Shown piece by piece: positions 27,306 through 35,252 of a stretch of DNA of 64,000 nt. The position numbers and the translations under genes were made by a program. Where the stretch lies: positions 2,542,001-2,606,000 of the forward strand of contig CBDFNN010000004.1 in assembly GCA_965250215.1 (NCBI GenBank), read 5' to 3'. Numbering within the stretch: the stretch's first letter is position 1; every line of letters starts with the position of its first letter. The notes under the pieces are model-generated. The model worked only from the letters and a program-made list of their open reading frames with translations. It did not search any database and had not been told where the DNA came from. This DNA comes from CBDFNN01 sp965250215. GTDB taxonomy: Bacteria; Bacteroidota; Rhodothermia; Rhodothermales; DATKEJ01.

Positions 27306-27761
27306 ATGAACAATCAAACAAAATCAAAAAGTAAAACTAAATTTATTATGAGAAGAGGAAACAGACACAGGCACGGAGCTGAAGGGTGGGAAAGGAAGAT
27401 GAGAATGAAAGGTGGAAGCTGGGGCTTTCGAAGACCCAAGCATAACATACCAGTCAACATCATCGAACATGACGATCATACGGAGCTTCGCGTGCACGCC
27501 TTGACCTACCATCCGGACAACATTAATATTTCGGTCACCGACGATATACTGTATATAACTGGGACTCGGGAGCCAGAGGTGGACAAGCCGAATTTTATCC
27601 TGCAAGAATACCCCATCAAGTCCTTTGAACGAAGCTTTGAACTAGGTGGTCATCTCGATCTGGAAAATATCAGCGCGAAGATGGACAATGGCGTGCTTGT
27701 AATTACAATTGCCCAAAGTGAGAAGTCAAAAACTCCCGACAGAGTAGTCAAGATTAGCTGA
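27306..27761 (+). CDS. Hsp20 / alpha-crystallin small heat-shock protein
   Basis: A 151-residue small chaperone. The alpha-crystallin domain covers about 45-145: VNIIEHDDHTELRVHALTY, INISVTDDILYITGTR, a loop, then FERSFELGGHLDLENISAKMDNGVLVITIAQ with the conserved A-x-x-x-N-G-V-L signature. The N-terminal arm (1-44) is short and very basic (RRGNRHRHGAEGWERKMRMK), unlike the usual hydrophobic arm. The usual C-terminal I-x-I/V tail motif is not seen, although VVKIS may stand in. It holds unfolding proteins without ATP. It lies behind an ECF sigma gene. Confidence 0.9.
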   Translation: MNNQTKSKSKTKFIMRRGNRHRHGAEGWERKMRMKGGSWGFRRPKHNIPVNIIEHDDHTELRVHALTYHPDNINISVTDDILYITGTREPEVDKPNFILQEYPIKSFERSFELGGHLDLENISAKMDNGVLVITIAQSEKSKTPDRVVKIS

Positions 27762-27770
27762 CCACGGTGT

Positions 27771-27818
27771 ACGGTATCCCGTGAACCCCGGTAAACGGAA
27801 CACGGAAAACGGAACACG
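27771..27818. repeat. degenerate GTGTTCC / GGAACAC arrays
   Basis: Just after the Hsp20 stop the sequence reads GTGTACGGTATCCCGTG (reverse orientation, degenerate). At 27794-27818 it reads CGGAACACGGAAAACGGAAC in forward orientation, 88 bases before recQ. Confidence 0.55.
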
Positions 27819-27905
27819 CTTCCTAAGTTATGCCGGCTCTTACAATGTGTCTTTAGTACGAAAAGCTAGATACGAGAAATCGCATCGGCCCAAACTACTA
27901 AGGAC

Positions 27906-29309
27906 ATGTTGCAGGACATACTATACAGACATTGGGGCTATTCAGAATTTCGATCTGGGCAGCGCGAAATTATTGAATCGATCTTGGATGGAAGAGACAC
28001 TTTGGCCGTCCTGCCAACAGGAGGAGGGAAGTCGATTTGTTATCAACTTCCGTCACTGTTACTGCTAGGAACGACCGTCGTAATTTCGCCTCTAGTTGCC
28101 CTGATGAAGGATCAGGTCGAGGATCTCAGCAGACAGAGAATTCCAGCGAAGGCCCTTGCTGGATCTATGACAAATAGGTCAATCAAGTCCATATTAGGTC
28201 AAGCCAAGAAGGGAAAGATCAAGCTGATCTACATAGCACCGGAGAGGCTTAAGAACCCCTTGATTCAGGAGTTCATTGTTCATGGGCATGTCGGTCTTGT
28301 CGTCGTCGATGAAGCACATTGTATTAGTCAATGGGGACATCAATTTAGGCCAGACTACCGGTTGATCTCATCAGCTTTCAAAGCCGTAAGAGAGCATATA
28401 AGTATCGTTGCGTTGACAGCAACAGCGACTCCTCAAGTTCAAGATGACATTTGCGATGCACTCGAGTTACGGGATCCGGCTCGATTTATAAATAGTCATG
28501 ATCGGCCAAATCTTCGTTGGGAGGTGGTCGTCGAGTCGAGTAAGAAAGTCTGGATCTCGAGATACTTTCAACGCCACGATCAATCAGGGTTAGTCTATGT
28601 GGCGACCAGAAAAAACGCCGAAGCCGTTTCTCGATATTTACAATCCTCTGGGATAAGCGCGGATTTCTATCACGCGGGTATGGACCAGTCCGAACGTGAT
28701 CGTGTCCAGAACGACTGGCTCACAGAAGCCACTAAAATCGTTGTGGCTACATCGGCCTTTGGAATGGGAATAAACAAATCAAATGTGCGAAGCGTCATCC
28801 ACTACGATCTTCCCTTTTCATTCGAGGAATATATTCAACAGGCTGGTCGGGCTGGCAGAGATGGAGGAGAGGCAAGCGCGATTCTTCTCTACAACGAAGC
28901 TTCGGTCGCGATGCAGTTTTCGCGTATCAAGAGAAGTCGCGAGAGATCTTCTCTCAGCGAAAAAGTTCATCGACTGGTTGGAAAAGACCTGCCCAACGAC
29001 CTTGAGCGCTTGAAATACTTGCAGCGTTATGCGCAGTTGAGATCCTGTAGACGAAAAGACATTCTTTTCTATTTCGGTGAGCGACACAATAACAGCTGCG
29101 ATAACTGTGACAATTGCATCCCATCAAAGAAAACTAAAGTCCCTCTGTTTGACGCTCTATCGATGGTCAATGAAGATAAAGCAAGTTACATTGATGACGA
29201 GGACATGCTTAAATACTTGGAGTCTGAGGGGCTGGCCTGCCAACATGTAGTCGGTGTTCTAAGCCTTACAAAAAGAGGAAGAAGAGCCCTTGGATTGGCA
29301 AAAGTTTAG
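27906..29309 (+). CDS. recQ: RecQ-family DNA helicase, short form
   Basis: A 467-residue 3'-5' superfamily 2 helicase. Visible motifs: the RecQ motif 0 (YRHWGYSEFRSGQ, 7-19), Walker A PTGGGKS (37-43), DEAHCISQWGHQFRPDY with DEAH at 135-138, TATATP and, in motif VI, QQAGRAGRDG. A four-cysteine zinc site follows (CRRKDILFYFGE, then CDNCDNC). Only about 57 residues come after it, so the winged-helix part is cut short and there is no HRDC domain; E. coli RecQ has 609 residues. It should still unwind DNA in recombination and fork repair. It ends 14 bases from the convergent Lnb-type gene. Confidence 0.9.
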   Translation: MLQDILYRHWGYSEFRSGQREIIESILDGRDTLAVLPTGGGKSICYQLPSLLLLGTTVVISPLVALMKDQVEDLSRQRIPAKALAGSMTNRSIKSILGQAKKGKIKLIYIAPERLKNPLIQEFIVHGHVGLVVVDEAHCISQWGHQFRPDYRLISSAFKAVREHISIVALTATATPQVQDDICDALELRDPARFINSHDRPNLRWEVVVESSKKVWISRYFQRHDQSGLVYVATRKNAEAVSRYLQSSGISADFYHAGMDQSERDRVQNDWLTEATKIVVATSAFGMGINKSNVRSVIHYDLPFSFEEYIQQAGRAGRDGGEASAILLYNEASVAMQFSRIKRSRERSSLSEKVHRLVGKDLPNDLERLKYLQRYAQLRSCRRKDILFYFGERHNNSCDNCDNCIPSKKTKVPLFDALSMVNEDKASYIDDEDMLKYLESEGLACQHVVGVLSLTKRGRRALGLAKV

Positions 29310-29323
29310 TCCTAGGAATCAAC

Positions 29324-30511
29324 TCACGTGTCCTCTTTTGGTAGTCTTGATATAGCGCGGAGCGTCAGAAGGGCAACGAACGGAAAAATACCCAAAGGAA
29401 CGGCCTGAGCGCCAAAAGTTTGCAGCAGCATTGCGATCACTATCCCGATAAGTGAAAGAATCAGCCATAGAGTCAGCCTTTTTCCAGACAAACCTCGAGA
29501 GATAAAATAGGCGACCGCTAGGTTTGTCGGCAAGGCCCAAGCTAGGTTAATATTCCAATTGGTCGTTCCGTGGTCTGTGCCAATCCACATGAAAATCAGC
29601 ACGACTCCAACAATGCCAGCAATGAAGAAAACGATAGCGTCGAACCAAGATGCAAAACCTTGCATTTTGAAAGAGTCTTTCCAAGCGGACATACTGACGA
29701 TGATGCCGACTAGCAAAAGGAGACTTGTCGTTAGAAAAGGCCACGGGATAGAAGAAGGTGTTCGGGGAAAACTCTCTTTGAACAAGGTGTCGGTTCTAGA
29801 GACCAGAGCTTCATTACCGTTCTTCGCCTCTGCAAATTCAAAGAATAGATTGTCTGGTAGAAAGGCGGAGCTTTCCAAATCCATCTGACTATCTGCAGGC
29901 GATCCCAGAAGGAGTTGAGCTCCAAGCCGAGTCCAAGGCTGTTCAGCTCCTCTTTCCTGAACAAGCTCTCTGAAGCTTCTTTGATCTCCTTCAAAGTTTG
30001 TTGAATAGTCTTCGCCCAGAACATGTCTAATAACATCTCTCGCTCTTGTGGTGCAGTTGTCGTAGAAGAAGCTGTACTTGTAGAATTTATTCTCGGGTCG
30101 AGCATTGTGCTCCAAGTAGTTGAAGATCTTTTGCTTTTGATCTCTGTCCAGATGTAAAACCTGTTCCGTGATACTTCGATCAAAATAGATGTAGGTTCTG
30201 CGTGTTAAGTCAAAACTCTCTCGATTCAACATGTATTGAAGTTTCCCACGGACAAAGTTGAGATAGAAGGCGGGATCATCGAGATTAAAAGTGCCATAGT
30301 TGTAAGCTAAATCCCATTGAATTGAAGGATCATTGACGCGAATGGCCGTGTGGCCAAAAGCCGTGTAGAATGCGTCTCCCGACGAGAATGTGATGAGTGA
30401 GATTTGGGCCTCCTCTGATAATGTCCGGAAAGGGATATCCTGAGATTTCACATCCTGGAAAGCCAGGAAGAGGAGGAATATAAAGGAAAGCCGGATTTTA
30501 ACTTTAGCCAT
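29324..30511 (-). CDS. Lnb-type (DUF4105) membrane protein, probable lipoprotein N-acyltransferase
   Basis: A 395-residue protein from the ATG at 30511, chosen because it begins a clear signal peptide (IRLSFIFLLFLAFQDVKSQ). A GTG at 30541 that overlaps the previous stop is the alternative. The periplasmic DUF4105 domain (about 25-225) has the conserved histidine in FGHTAIRV (His54) and cysteine in YDNCTTRARD (Cys153). These residues fit the catalytic pair proposed for Lnb, which adds the third acyl chain to lipoproteins in Bacteroidota that lack Lnt. Five membrane helices fill residues about 240-390. Many proteins in this window are lipoproteins, which fits the need for such an enzyme. Confidence 0.8.
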   Translation of the reverse strand: MAKVKIRLSFIFLLFLAFQDVKSQDIPFRTLSEEAQISLITFSSGDAFYTAFGHTAIRVNDPSIQWDLAYNYGTFNLDDPAFYLNFVRGKLQYMLNRESFDLTRRTYIYFDRSITEQVLHLDRDQKQKIFNYLEHNARPENKFYKYSFFYDNCTTRARDVIRHVLGEDYSTNFEGDQRSFRELVQERGAEQPWTRLGAQLLLGSPADSQMDLESSAFLPDNLFFEFAEAKNGNEALVSRTDTLFKESFPRTPSSIPWPFLTTSLLLLVGIIVSMSAWKDSFKMQGFASWFDAIVFFIAGIVGVVLIFMWIGTDHGTTNWNINLAWALPTNLAVAYFISRGLSGKRLTLWLILSLIGIVIAMLLQTFGAQAVPLGIFPFVALLTLRAISRLPKEDT

Positions 30512-30540
30512 AATAAGCTGCCCAAAAATACAATCTTTCA

Positions 30541-31014
30541 CTAGCGTGTGAATTGATTTCCTTGGAGCCTTTGGCGCAATTCTCTTTCGAATTCGTCTCG
30601 GCTGAACTCGGCTCGTAGGACCCGATTTTTTCCGGAGTACTCCAGTCGGAGAAATATGAGATTATCTCGCATATAAATAGCGTACAGTGGACCGAGTTCT
30701 TCTAGAGGTCTAAACCAAATTTGCTGATCGTAGCCATCCGTGATCCAATTGTACCACAATTGATGCCATAAAATTCTGAAGGGTCGATATTCAGTAGATG
30801 TGTGATGCTCTATTAGATCTTTTACATAGGAGTTAGCACTAGGGCTAAGGTAAGTACCTTCTAATTCGCCCGAGTAGAGCTCTATTGTAAAATTATCATT
30901 CAACGAATGCATCTCAACGGCTCCAGTCATATTCCAAGCAAGAAGCATAGCGTAAGCGCACACAAAAAAAATAAAAGCAATCTGTAGCATTTTATATTTT
31001 GGCTTCGTTGACAA
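30541..31014 (-). CDS. hypothetical membrane-anchored protein
   Basis: A 157-residue protein I do not recognise. One N-terminal membrane segment (about 10-30, LQIAFIFFVCAYAMLLAWNM) is followed by a periplasmic part rich in Trp and Tyr (ILWHQLWYNWITDG) and an arginine-rich C-terminus (FSRDEFERELRQRL). The TTG at 31014 or the ATG at codon 9 (30990) may be the start. It lies directly upstream of the Lnb-type gene on the same strand, 29 bases from that gene's preferred start, so the two are probably co-expressed. Confidence 0.65.
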   Translation of the reverse strand: MSTKPKYKMLQIAFIFFVCAYAMLLAWNMTGAVEMHSLNDNFTIELYSGELEGTYLSPSANSYVKDLIEHHTSTEYRPFRILWHQLWYNWITDGYDQQIWFRPLEELGPLYAIYMRDNLIFLRLEYSGKNRVLRAEFSRDEFERELRQRLQGNQFTR

Positions 31015-31109
31015 CGGGTTTTGATTGATTATTGACTTCTGTCTCTAATGATGAGTCAAGGCTTTTTGTCTTCCTTTCGTTTCAATTGCCAATTTACTTA
31101 ATTAATAGA

Positions 31110-31904
31110 ATGAAAGCGTCCATCTCATTATCGCCGATTCTTCTCCTAAGTACGCAGTTATGTGTAGCCCAATCGGAGACAAATCTTTTTCAGCTTGTTA
31201 ATTACATCGAAGTTGAGGAAGCCAACATTGAGAGCTTCGAGAAGAATATGCTTCAGGACAGACAAGGGTTAGCTGAAGCAACCGTACGAGAGGGCATCGT
31301 AACCTCTTGGCATTTCTTCAGGAATCTAGATGAGAAGGCTGATCATAATTACCTTCAAGTAATCACATTAAGTGAGGCGCAGCGATGGAATTCTGCCATG
31401 CCTATGGAGATAGAACGCGTAGCAAAGGAGGTTCTTGGAGACGAAAAGACCGAAATTCTTGAGACAGGAAAGAGCCTTTTGAAGGATATGAGGGAGGAAT
31501 GGTGGGAAGAGAAAGACAGGATGTGGACAAACAATCCCGACGAGCCTTTCGAATACATGATGATCGGATTCATGCAGTCTATTCCTGAGGGGTCAAAGGA
31601 TTACATCAAGATGGAGAAGGAAATATGGGCACCAGCCATTAAGCATGGGATGAACCAGGACTTACTTACCGGCTGGGTTCTTTCCTCACTACAGGGAAAA
31701 CCAGCAGGTCAGGGTTACGACTACGTGGCCGTAGATGCATTTGAGACTGAAGAGGAAATGAGATCTGTCGATTGGAATGGATGGTTGACTTCAGTACATA
31801 TCGACGAACCCGTGCATCTTCTCAATGCGCGGACTGACGCTGTTCGGGCTTTTATTCGATCTGAATATTATAAGCTTATCGACTGGGCTGGAAAAGACGA
31901 ATGA
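31110..31904 (+). CDS. hypothetical secreted protein, possible dimeric alpha-beta barrel
   Basis: A 264-residue protein from the ATG at 31110, chosen because it starts a signal peptide (SISLSPILLLSTQLCVAQ); the frame extends upstream to 31032 without a plausible leader. The mature protein has two similar halves, each of the form beta - helix with acidic Glu/Phe - beta (NYIEVEEANIESFEKNML ... HFFRNL ... NYLQVITL, then later YDYVAVDAFETEEEM). This resembles a ferredoxin-like or NIPSNAP-type dimeric barrel, though no family is certain. It overlaps the nth gene by 4 bases (ATGA), which suggests coupled translation although the functions look unrelated. Confidence 0.65.
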   Translation: MKASISLSPILLLSTQLCVAQSETNLFQLVNYIEVEEANIESFEKNMLQDRQGLAEATVREGIVTSWHFFRNLDEKADHNYLQVITLSEAQRWNSAMPMEIERVAKEVLGDEKTEILETGKSLLKDMREEWWEEKDRMWTNNPDEPFEYMMIGFMQSIPEGSKDYIKMEKEIWAPAIKHGMNQDLLTGWVLSSLQGKPAGQGYDYVAVDAFETEEEMRSVDWNGWLTSVHIDEPVHLLNARTDAVRAFIRSEYYKLIDWAGKDE

Positions 31905-32779
31905 TCTCTGAAAAAGCTGGTAAAGGCCAGAACGAAAAATTGTCCCGAAAGGATAAAGGGTTGGAGGTCTTGAGACGTTTACGAATTGCGATTCCAGAAC
32001 CAGAAACGGAGCTGGTGTACCGAGATCCATATCAACTGGTAGTCGCCGTACTACTCTCCGCTCAATGTACCGACAAGCGTGTAAACATTGTGACTCCTGG
32101 TTTTTTTGCGGTATACCCAACACCAGAGAGCCTATCTAAGGCTTCTGTTGCCGAAATATTTCCGCATATTAAATCGATCTCCTTCCCAAATAATAAATCG
32201 AAGCACCTACTTGGATTGGGCCAGATGTTAATGACTGACTTTGGAGGCAAGGTACCTGGGAAGATCAATGACCTGGTGAAGCTACCTGGAGTAGGTCGGA
32301 AGACGGCTCAGGTTGTGTCTTCCGTGGCGTTTGGTGTTGCCGCTCTTCCAGTGGATACTCATGTTTTTCGTGTGTCGAATCGGATAGGCTTGTCTAAAAA
32401 TGCCAACACAACTGATAAAGTCGAAAAACAACTGAAGCGTGTTCTTCCGGAAGAAACCTGGGCTGAAGCCCATCACCTAATAATCCTCCACGGCAGGTAT
32501 ACATGTATCGCTCGTGCTCCGAAATGCTCTGAATGTAATTTGACGGACATTTGTGATTACTTCTCAAAGCTCATGCGACTCCCTCTTGATCTAAGTAACC
32601 TGGAGCCTAATAAAGGGAAATTCTACTGTAAAACATGTAGAAGCTACACCAATGATCCTGATGAAGTCACTGACAGAAAAGGAGTTAGCCAGATATCCTG
32701 TCCTAAATGCTCATCTATGATGATGTTTAATTCCAAAACCGGAAGAACACTTAAAAAGGTAAAAGATTATAGGGTGTGA
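31901..32779 (+). CDS. nth: endonuclease III with C-terminal zinc ribbon
   Basis: A 292-residue DNA glycosylase/AP lyase for oxidised pyrimidines. The helix-hairpin-helix LPGVGRKTA (128-136) contains the catalytic Lys134; Asp152 in PVDTHVFRV is the second catalytic residue. Cys202, Cys209, Cys212 and Cys218 form the C-x6-C-x2-C-x5-C iron-sulfur site. E. coli Nth ends about here at 211 residues. This protein goes on for about 70 more residues, with Cys243/Cys246 (CKTC) and Cys267/Cys270 (CPKC) making a zinc-ribbon-like module. That addition is unusual. The gene overlaps the preceding gene by 4 bases. Confidence 0.93.
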   Translation: MISEKAGKGQNEKLSRKDKGLEVLRRLRIAIPEPETELVYRDPYQLVVAVLLSAQCTDKRVNIVTPGFFAVYPTPESLSKASVAEIFPHIKSISFPNNKSKHLLGLGQMLMTDFGGKVPGKINDLVKLPGVGRKTAQVVSSVAFGVAALPVDTHVFRVSNRIGLSKNANTTDKVEKQLKRVLPEETWAEAHHLIILHGRYTCIARAPKCSECNLTDICDYFSKLMRLPLDLSNLEPNKGKFYCKTCRSYTNDPDEVTDRKGVSQISCPKCSSMMMFNSKTGRTLKKVKDYRV

Positions 32780-32794
32780 GAGGGATAGTTTTCC

Positions 32795-32926
32795 GTGTGC
32801 CATGTTCGGTTTTCCGAATATTCCCCTGCGATTCAGCAGAATATGCTTAGTCCCACCAATGACCAACGTCAACGTACCAATGACTAAATACCCATGACCA
32901 GCGACAAATTACCAACGACCAAGCAC
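32795..32926. repeat. reverse GTGTTCC-type and forward ACCAA-type arrays
   Basis: Soon after the nth stop, 32795-32818 reads CCGTGTGCCATGTTCGG (reverse GGAACAC family). From 32854 to 32926 ACCAATG, ACCAACG, ACCAAGC and related units run up to and into the first codons of gpmI. Confidence 0.65.
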
Positions 32927-34444
32927 CTACTCATGATCTTAGATGGCTATGGTATTGCCGAGGATCCTTCGGTCTCAGCTATAGATGCTGCAAATAAGCC
33001 CTTTCTCGATAAGCTATTTGCACAGTATCCGCACTCTACACTTGAAGCATCAAGCAGAGCCGTAGGTCTTCCGGAGGGCCAGATGGGAAACTCTGAGGTC
33101 GGGCATATGAACCTAGGCGCAGGTCGAGTTTTGTATCAAGACATCACCAAAATCGATCTAGCTATAGAATCTGGCGAGTTTTTCGAAAATGCAGCACTGA
33201 AGCAGGCTTTTGAAAGGGCGAAGGTGAACGACAAGAAAGTACATTTAATGGGCCTAGTGTCCGACGGAGGCGTCCATTCGAGTATCGAGCACATTCTTGC
33301 ACTTATCGAGATGGCCGCGAAGGAAGAATTGGGGGAGGATAAGCTCTGCATTCACGCTTTTACAGATGGGCGAGACACTGCTCCTAATGGAGGAGCCGAT
33401 TATGTCCGTCGCTTACAGAATCACTGTCTTGAGTATGGGATCGGAGATGTTGTTTCAGTAATTGGACGGTACTACGCGATGGATCGCGATAAACGATGGG
33501 AGCGCATTGAGTTGGCCTATGATCTATTAGTAAAAGGCGAAGGTCAGATTTTTGACGATGTAGTTGATGGCATAGAGGCCTCTTACAGATCCGAGATTAC
33601 GGACGAATTCATTAGGCCTATCGTTCAGGCTGATACGGTTGATTCGGGAAGAATCGAAGACGGTGATGAAATCATTTTCTTCAACTTTCGCGCCGACCGA
33701 GGAAGACAGTTAACAACGACACTCACTGACGAAGATTTTGGAGGCTTTGTGTGCAAGGATATAGAACTTGGCTACACCACATTCACCATTTACGACTCAG
33801 CTTTCAAAGTTGACGTAGCTTTTCCGAAGGACGACGTCAAAATGACCCTTGGCGAGGTTCTCGAAAAAGCAGGCAAAACTCAGCTCCGAGCAGCCGAGAC
33901 TGAGAAATATCCCCACGTAACCTTCTTTTTTAGTGGAGGAAGAGAGCTGCCCTTCGAGGGAGAGGACCGTGTTCTGGCTCAATCTCCTAAAGTCGCAACC
34001 TATGATTTGCAACCGGAGATGAGTGCCCAAGAATTGGCAGAAGCAGTTGTCGCAAAGATTAATTCCGATCAACCGGATTTCATCGTCTTAAATTTTGCGA
34101 ACCCAGATATGGTGGGACACACCGGTGTCTTCGAGGCTGCCGTAATAGCCGTGGAGACGGTCGACGCATGTGCTGAATTAGTGTTCAATGCGGCAAGAAA
34201 ACACAATTATTCGGTCGAAATAATTGCCGACCATGGCAATGCCGACAAGATGATAAATCCAGATGGTAGTGTCCATACTGCTCATACAACGGCCCTCGTT
34301 CCGCATATAATTGTGAAAGAAGGTTTTGATGGGCCCTTGAAGCCCGGAAAACTGGGAGATATTGCGCCGACTTGCCTCGCCTTAATGGGCCTCGATATAC
34401 CTGAAGAAATGACGGGTGAGGTTCTTCTGGAAACTAAGAACTGA
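32894..34444 (+). CDS. gpmI: 2,3-bisphosphoglycerate-independent phosphoglycerate mutase
   Basis: A 516-residue cytoplasmic glycolytic enzyme that interconverts 3- and 2-phosphoglycerate with two manganese ions. LMILDGYG (13-20) gives the first metal ligand; Ser67 in MGNSEVGH is the phosphoserine nucleophile. FTDGRDTAP and FNFRADRGRQ bind substrate. NFANPDMVGHTG, IADHGNADKM and VHTAHTT supply the remaining metal ligands. Length is normal. The ATG at 32894 lies inside the ACCAA array, so the first ten codons (TSDKLPTTK) are repeat-derived; conserved sequence begins at residue 11. Confidence 0.97.
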   Translation: MTSDKLPTTKHLLMILDGYGIAEDPSVSAIDAANKPFLDKLFAQYPHSTLEASSRAVGLPEGQMGNSEVGHMNLGAGRVLYQDITKIDLAIESGEFFENAALKQAFERAKVNDKKVHLMGLVSDGGVHSSIEHILALIEMAAKEELGEDKLCIHAFTDGRDTAPNGGADYVRRLQNHCLEYGIGDVVSVIGRYYAMDRDKRWERIELAYDLLVKGEGQIFDDVVDGIEASYRSEITDEFIRPIVQADTVDSGRIEDGDEIIFFNFRADRGRQLTTTLTDEDFGGFVCKDIELGYTTFTIYDSAFKVDVAFPKDDVKMTLGEVLEKAGKTQLRAAETEKYPHVTFFFSGGRELPFEGEDRVLAQSPKVATYDLQPEMSAQELAEAVVAKINSDQPDFIVLNFANPDMVGHTGVFEAAVIAVETVDACAELVFNAARKHNYSVEIIADHGNADKMINPDGSVHTAHTTALVPHIIVKEGFDGPLKPGKLGDIAPTCLALMGLDIPEEMTGEVLLETKN

Positions 34445-34563
34445 GGACCAAGAACCAAGAACCAAGAACCAAGAACAGTCTACCTCAACAACTAGAATTG
34501 TCATCCATTCGCTATCAAGAATTTAGTCAACGGCAAAAACCCGCAACCCACAACGCCTAACCC
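34443..34563 (+). repeat. ACCAAGA tandem array and ACCCGCA-type units
   Basis: Four near-perfect ACCAAGA units at about 34447-34476 start 3 bases after the gpmI stop. At 34537-34563 units of ACCCGCA / ACCCACA / CGCCTAACCC run up to the Nudix start codon. Confidence 0.8.
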
Positions 34564-34568
34564 ATTAC

Positions 34569-35216
34569 TTGCTTATCTATTCTCACATTAAAGATCTTCT
34601 CTCTCAAGACCTCCCTGGACAAGAGGCACAAGAACGAGTACGACCAAGATTAAACGGAACTCCCGTATTTCATGGTCGCCGGCCAAGGTCCAGTTCTAAG
34701 AAGGGAGCTGTTCTATTGCTTCTTTTTCCTTCCGGAAACGATTTCGAACTCGTGTTCACCAAGCGAGTCGCGAATCTAAAAGAACATGGAGGCCAGATTT
34801 CTTTTCCCGGAGGACGAATCGATGCGGGGGAGACAGCTATGGAGGCCGCTTTGCGCGAATGCTGGGAAGAAACAGGCGTTAGGGTCTCGAAAGAAAAAGT
34901 TCTTGGTCAGCTTAGTTCTATGTATATCGTTCCCTCTGATTTTGTAGTGAGCCCATTCGTTGCCGCACTCGAAAGTCCCCCGAAATTCTTGCCGAGTATA
35001 GAGGAGGTTGATCAGATATTTTCAGTTCCACTTTCACATCTGCTCGACGAACAAAACCTCAAAAGGGAAATCCGCATCAAGCAGGGGCGTGAACTAGATG
35101 TCTTTTATTACGACTGGAATGGCTTCGAAATATGGGGCGGGACAGCTGCTATGTTATCGGAGTTTGTAGAGATATTAAACAGAGGAAACATGCCTTCTGG
35201 AGGACAATTCTACTAA
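34569..35216 (+). CDS. Nudix hydrolase, CoA pyrophosphatase type
   Basis: A 215-residue Nudix protein. The box G-x5-E-x7-REUxEExGU is complete (residues 81-103, with GGRIDAGE then LRECWEETGV). Just before it, KRVANLKEHGGQISFPGG matches the extra motif of CoA-diphosphatases (NudL/UPF0035), so cleavage of CoA or acyl-CoA is the best guess, without proof. The start appears to be TTG at 34569; the first ATG is too far in. It is followed 36 bases later by the secreted protein gene on the same strand. Confidence 0.88.
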   Translation: MLIYSHIKDLLSQDLPGQEAQERVRPRLNGTPVFHGRRPRSSSKKGAVLLLLFPSGNDFELVFTKRVANLKEHGGQISFPGGRIDAGETAMEAALRECWEETGVRVSKEKVLGQLSSMYIVPSDFVVSPFVAALESPPKFLPSIEEVDQIFSVPLSHLLDEQNLKREIRIKQGRELDVFYYDWNGFEIWGGTAAMLSEFVEILNRGNMPSGGQFY

Positions 35217-35252
35217 GGACCCCATACTGGTCACTCTACCTAATTCTGAGAG

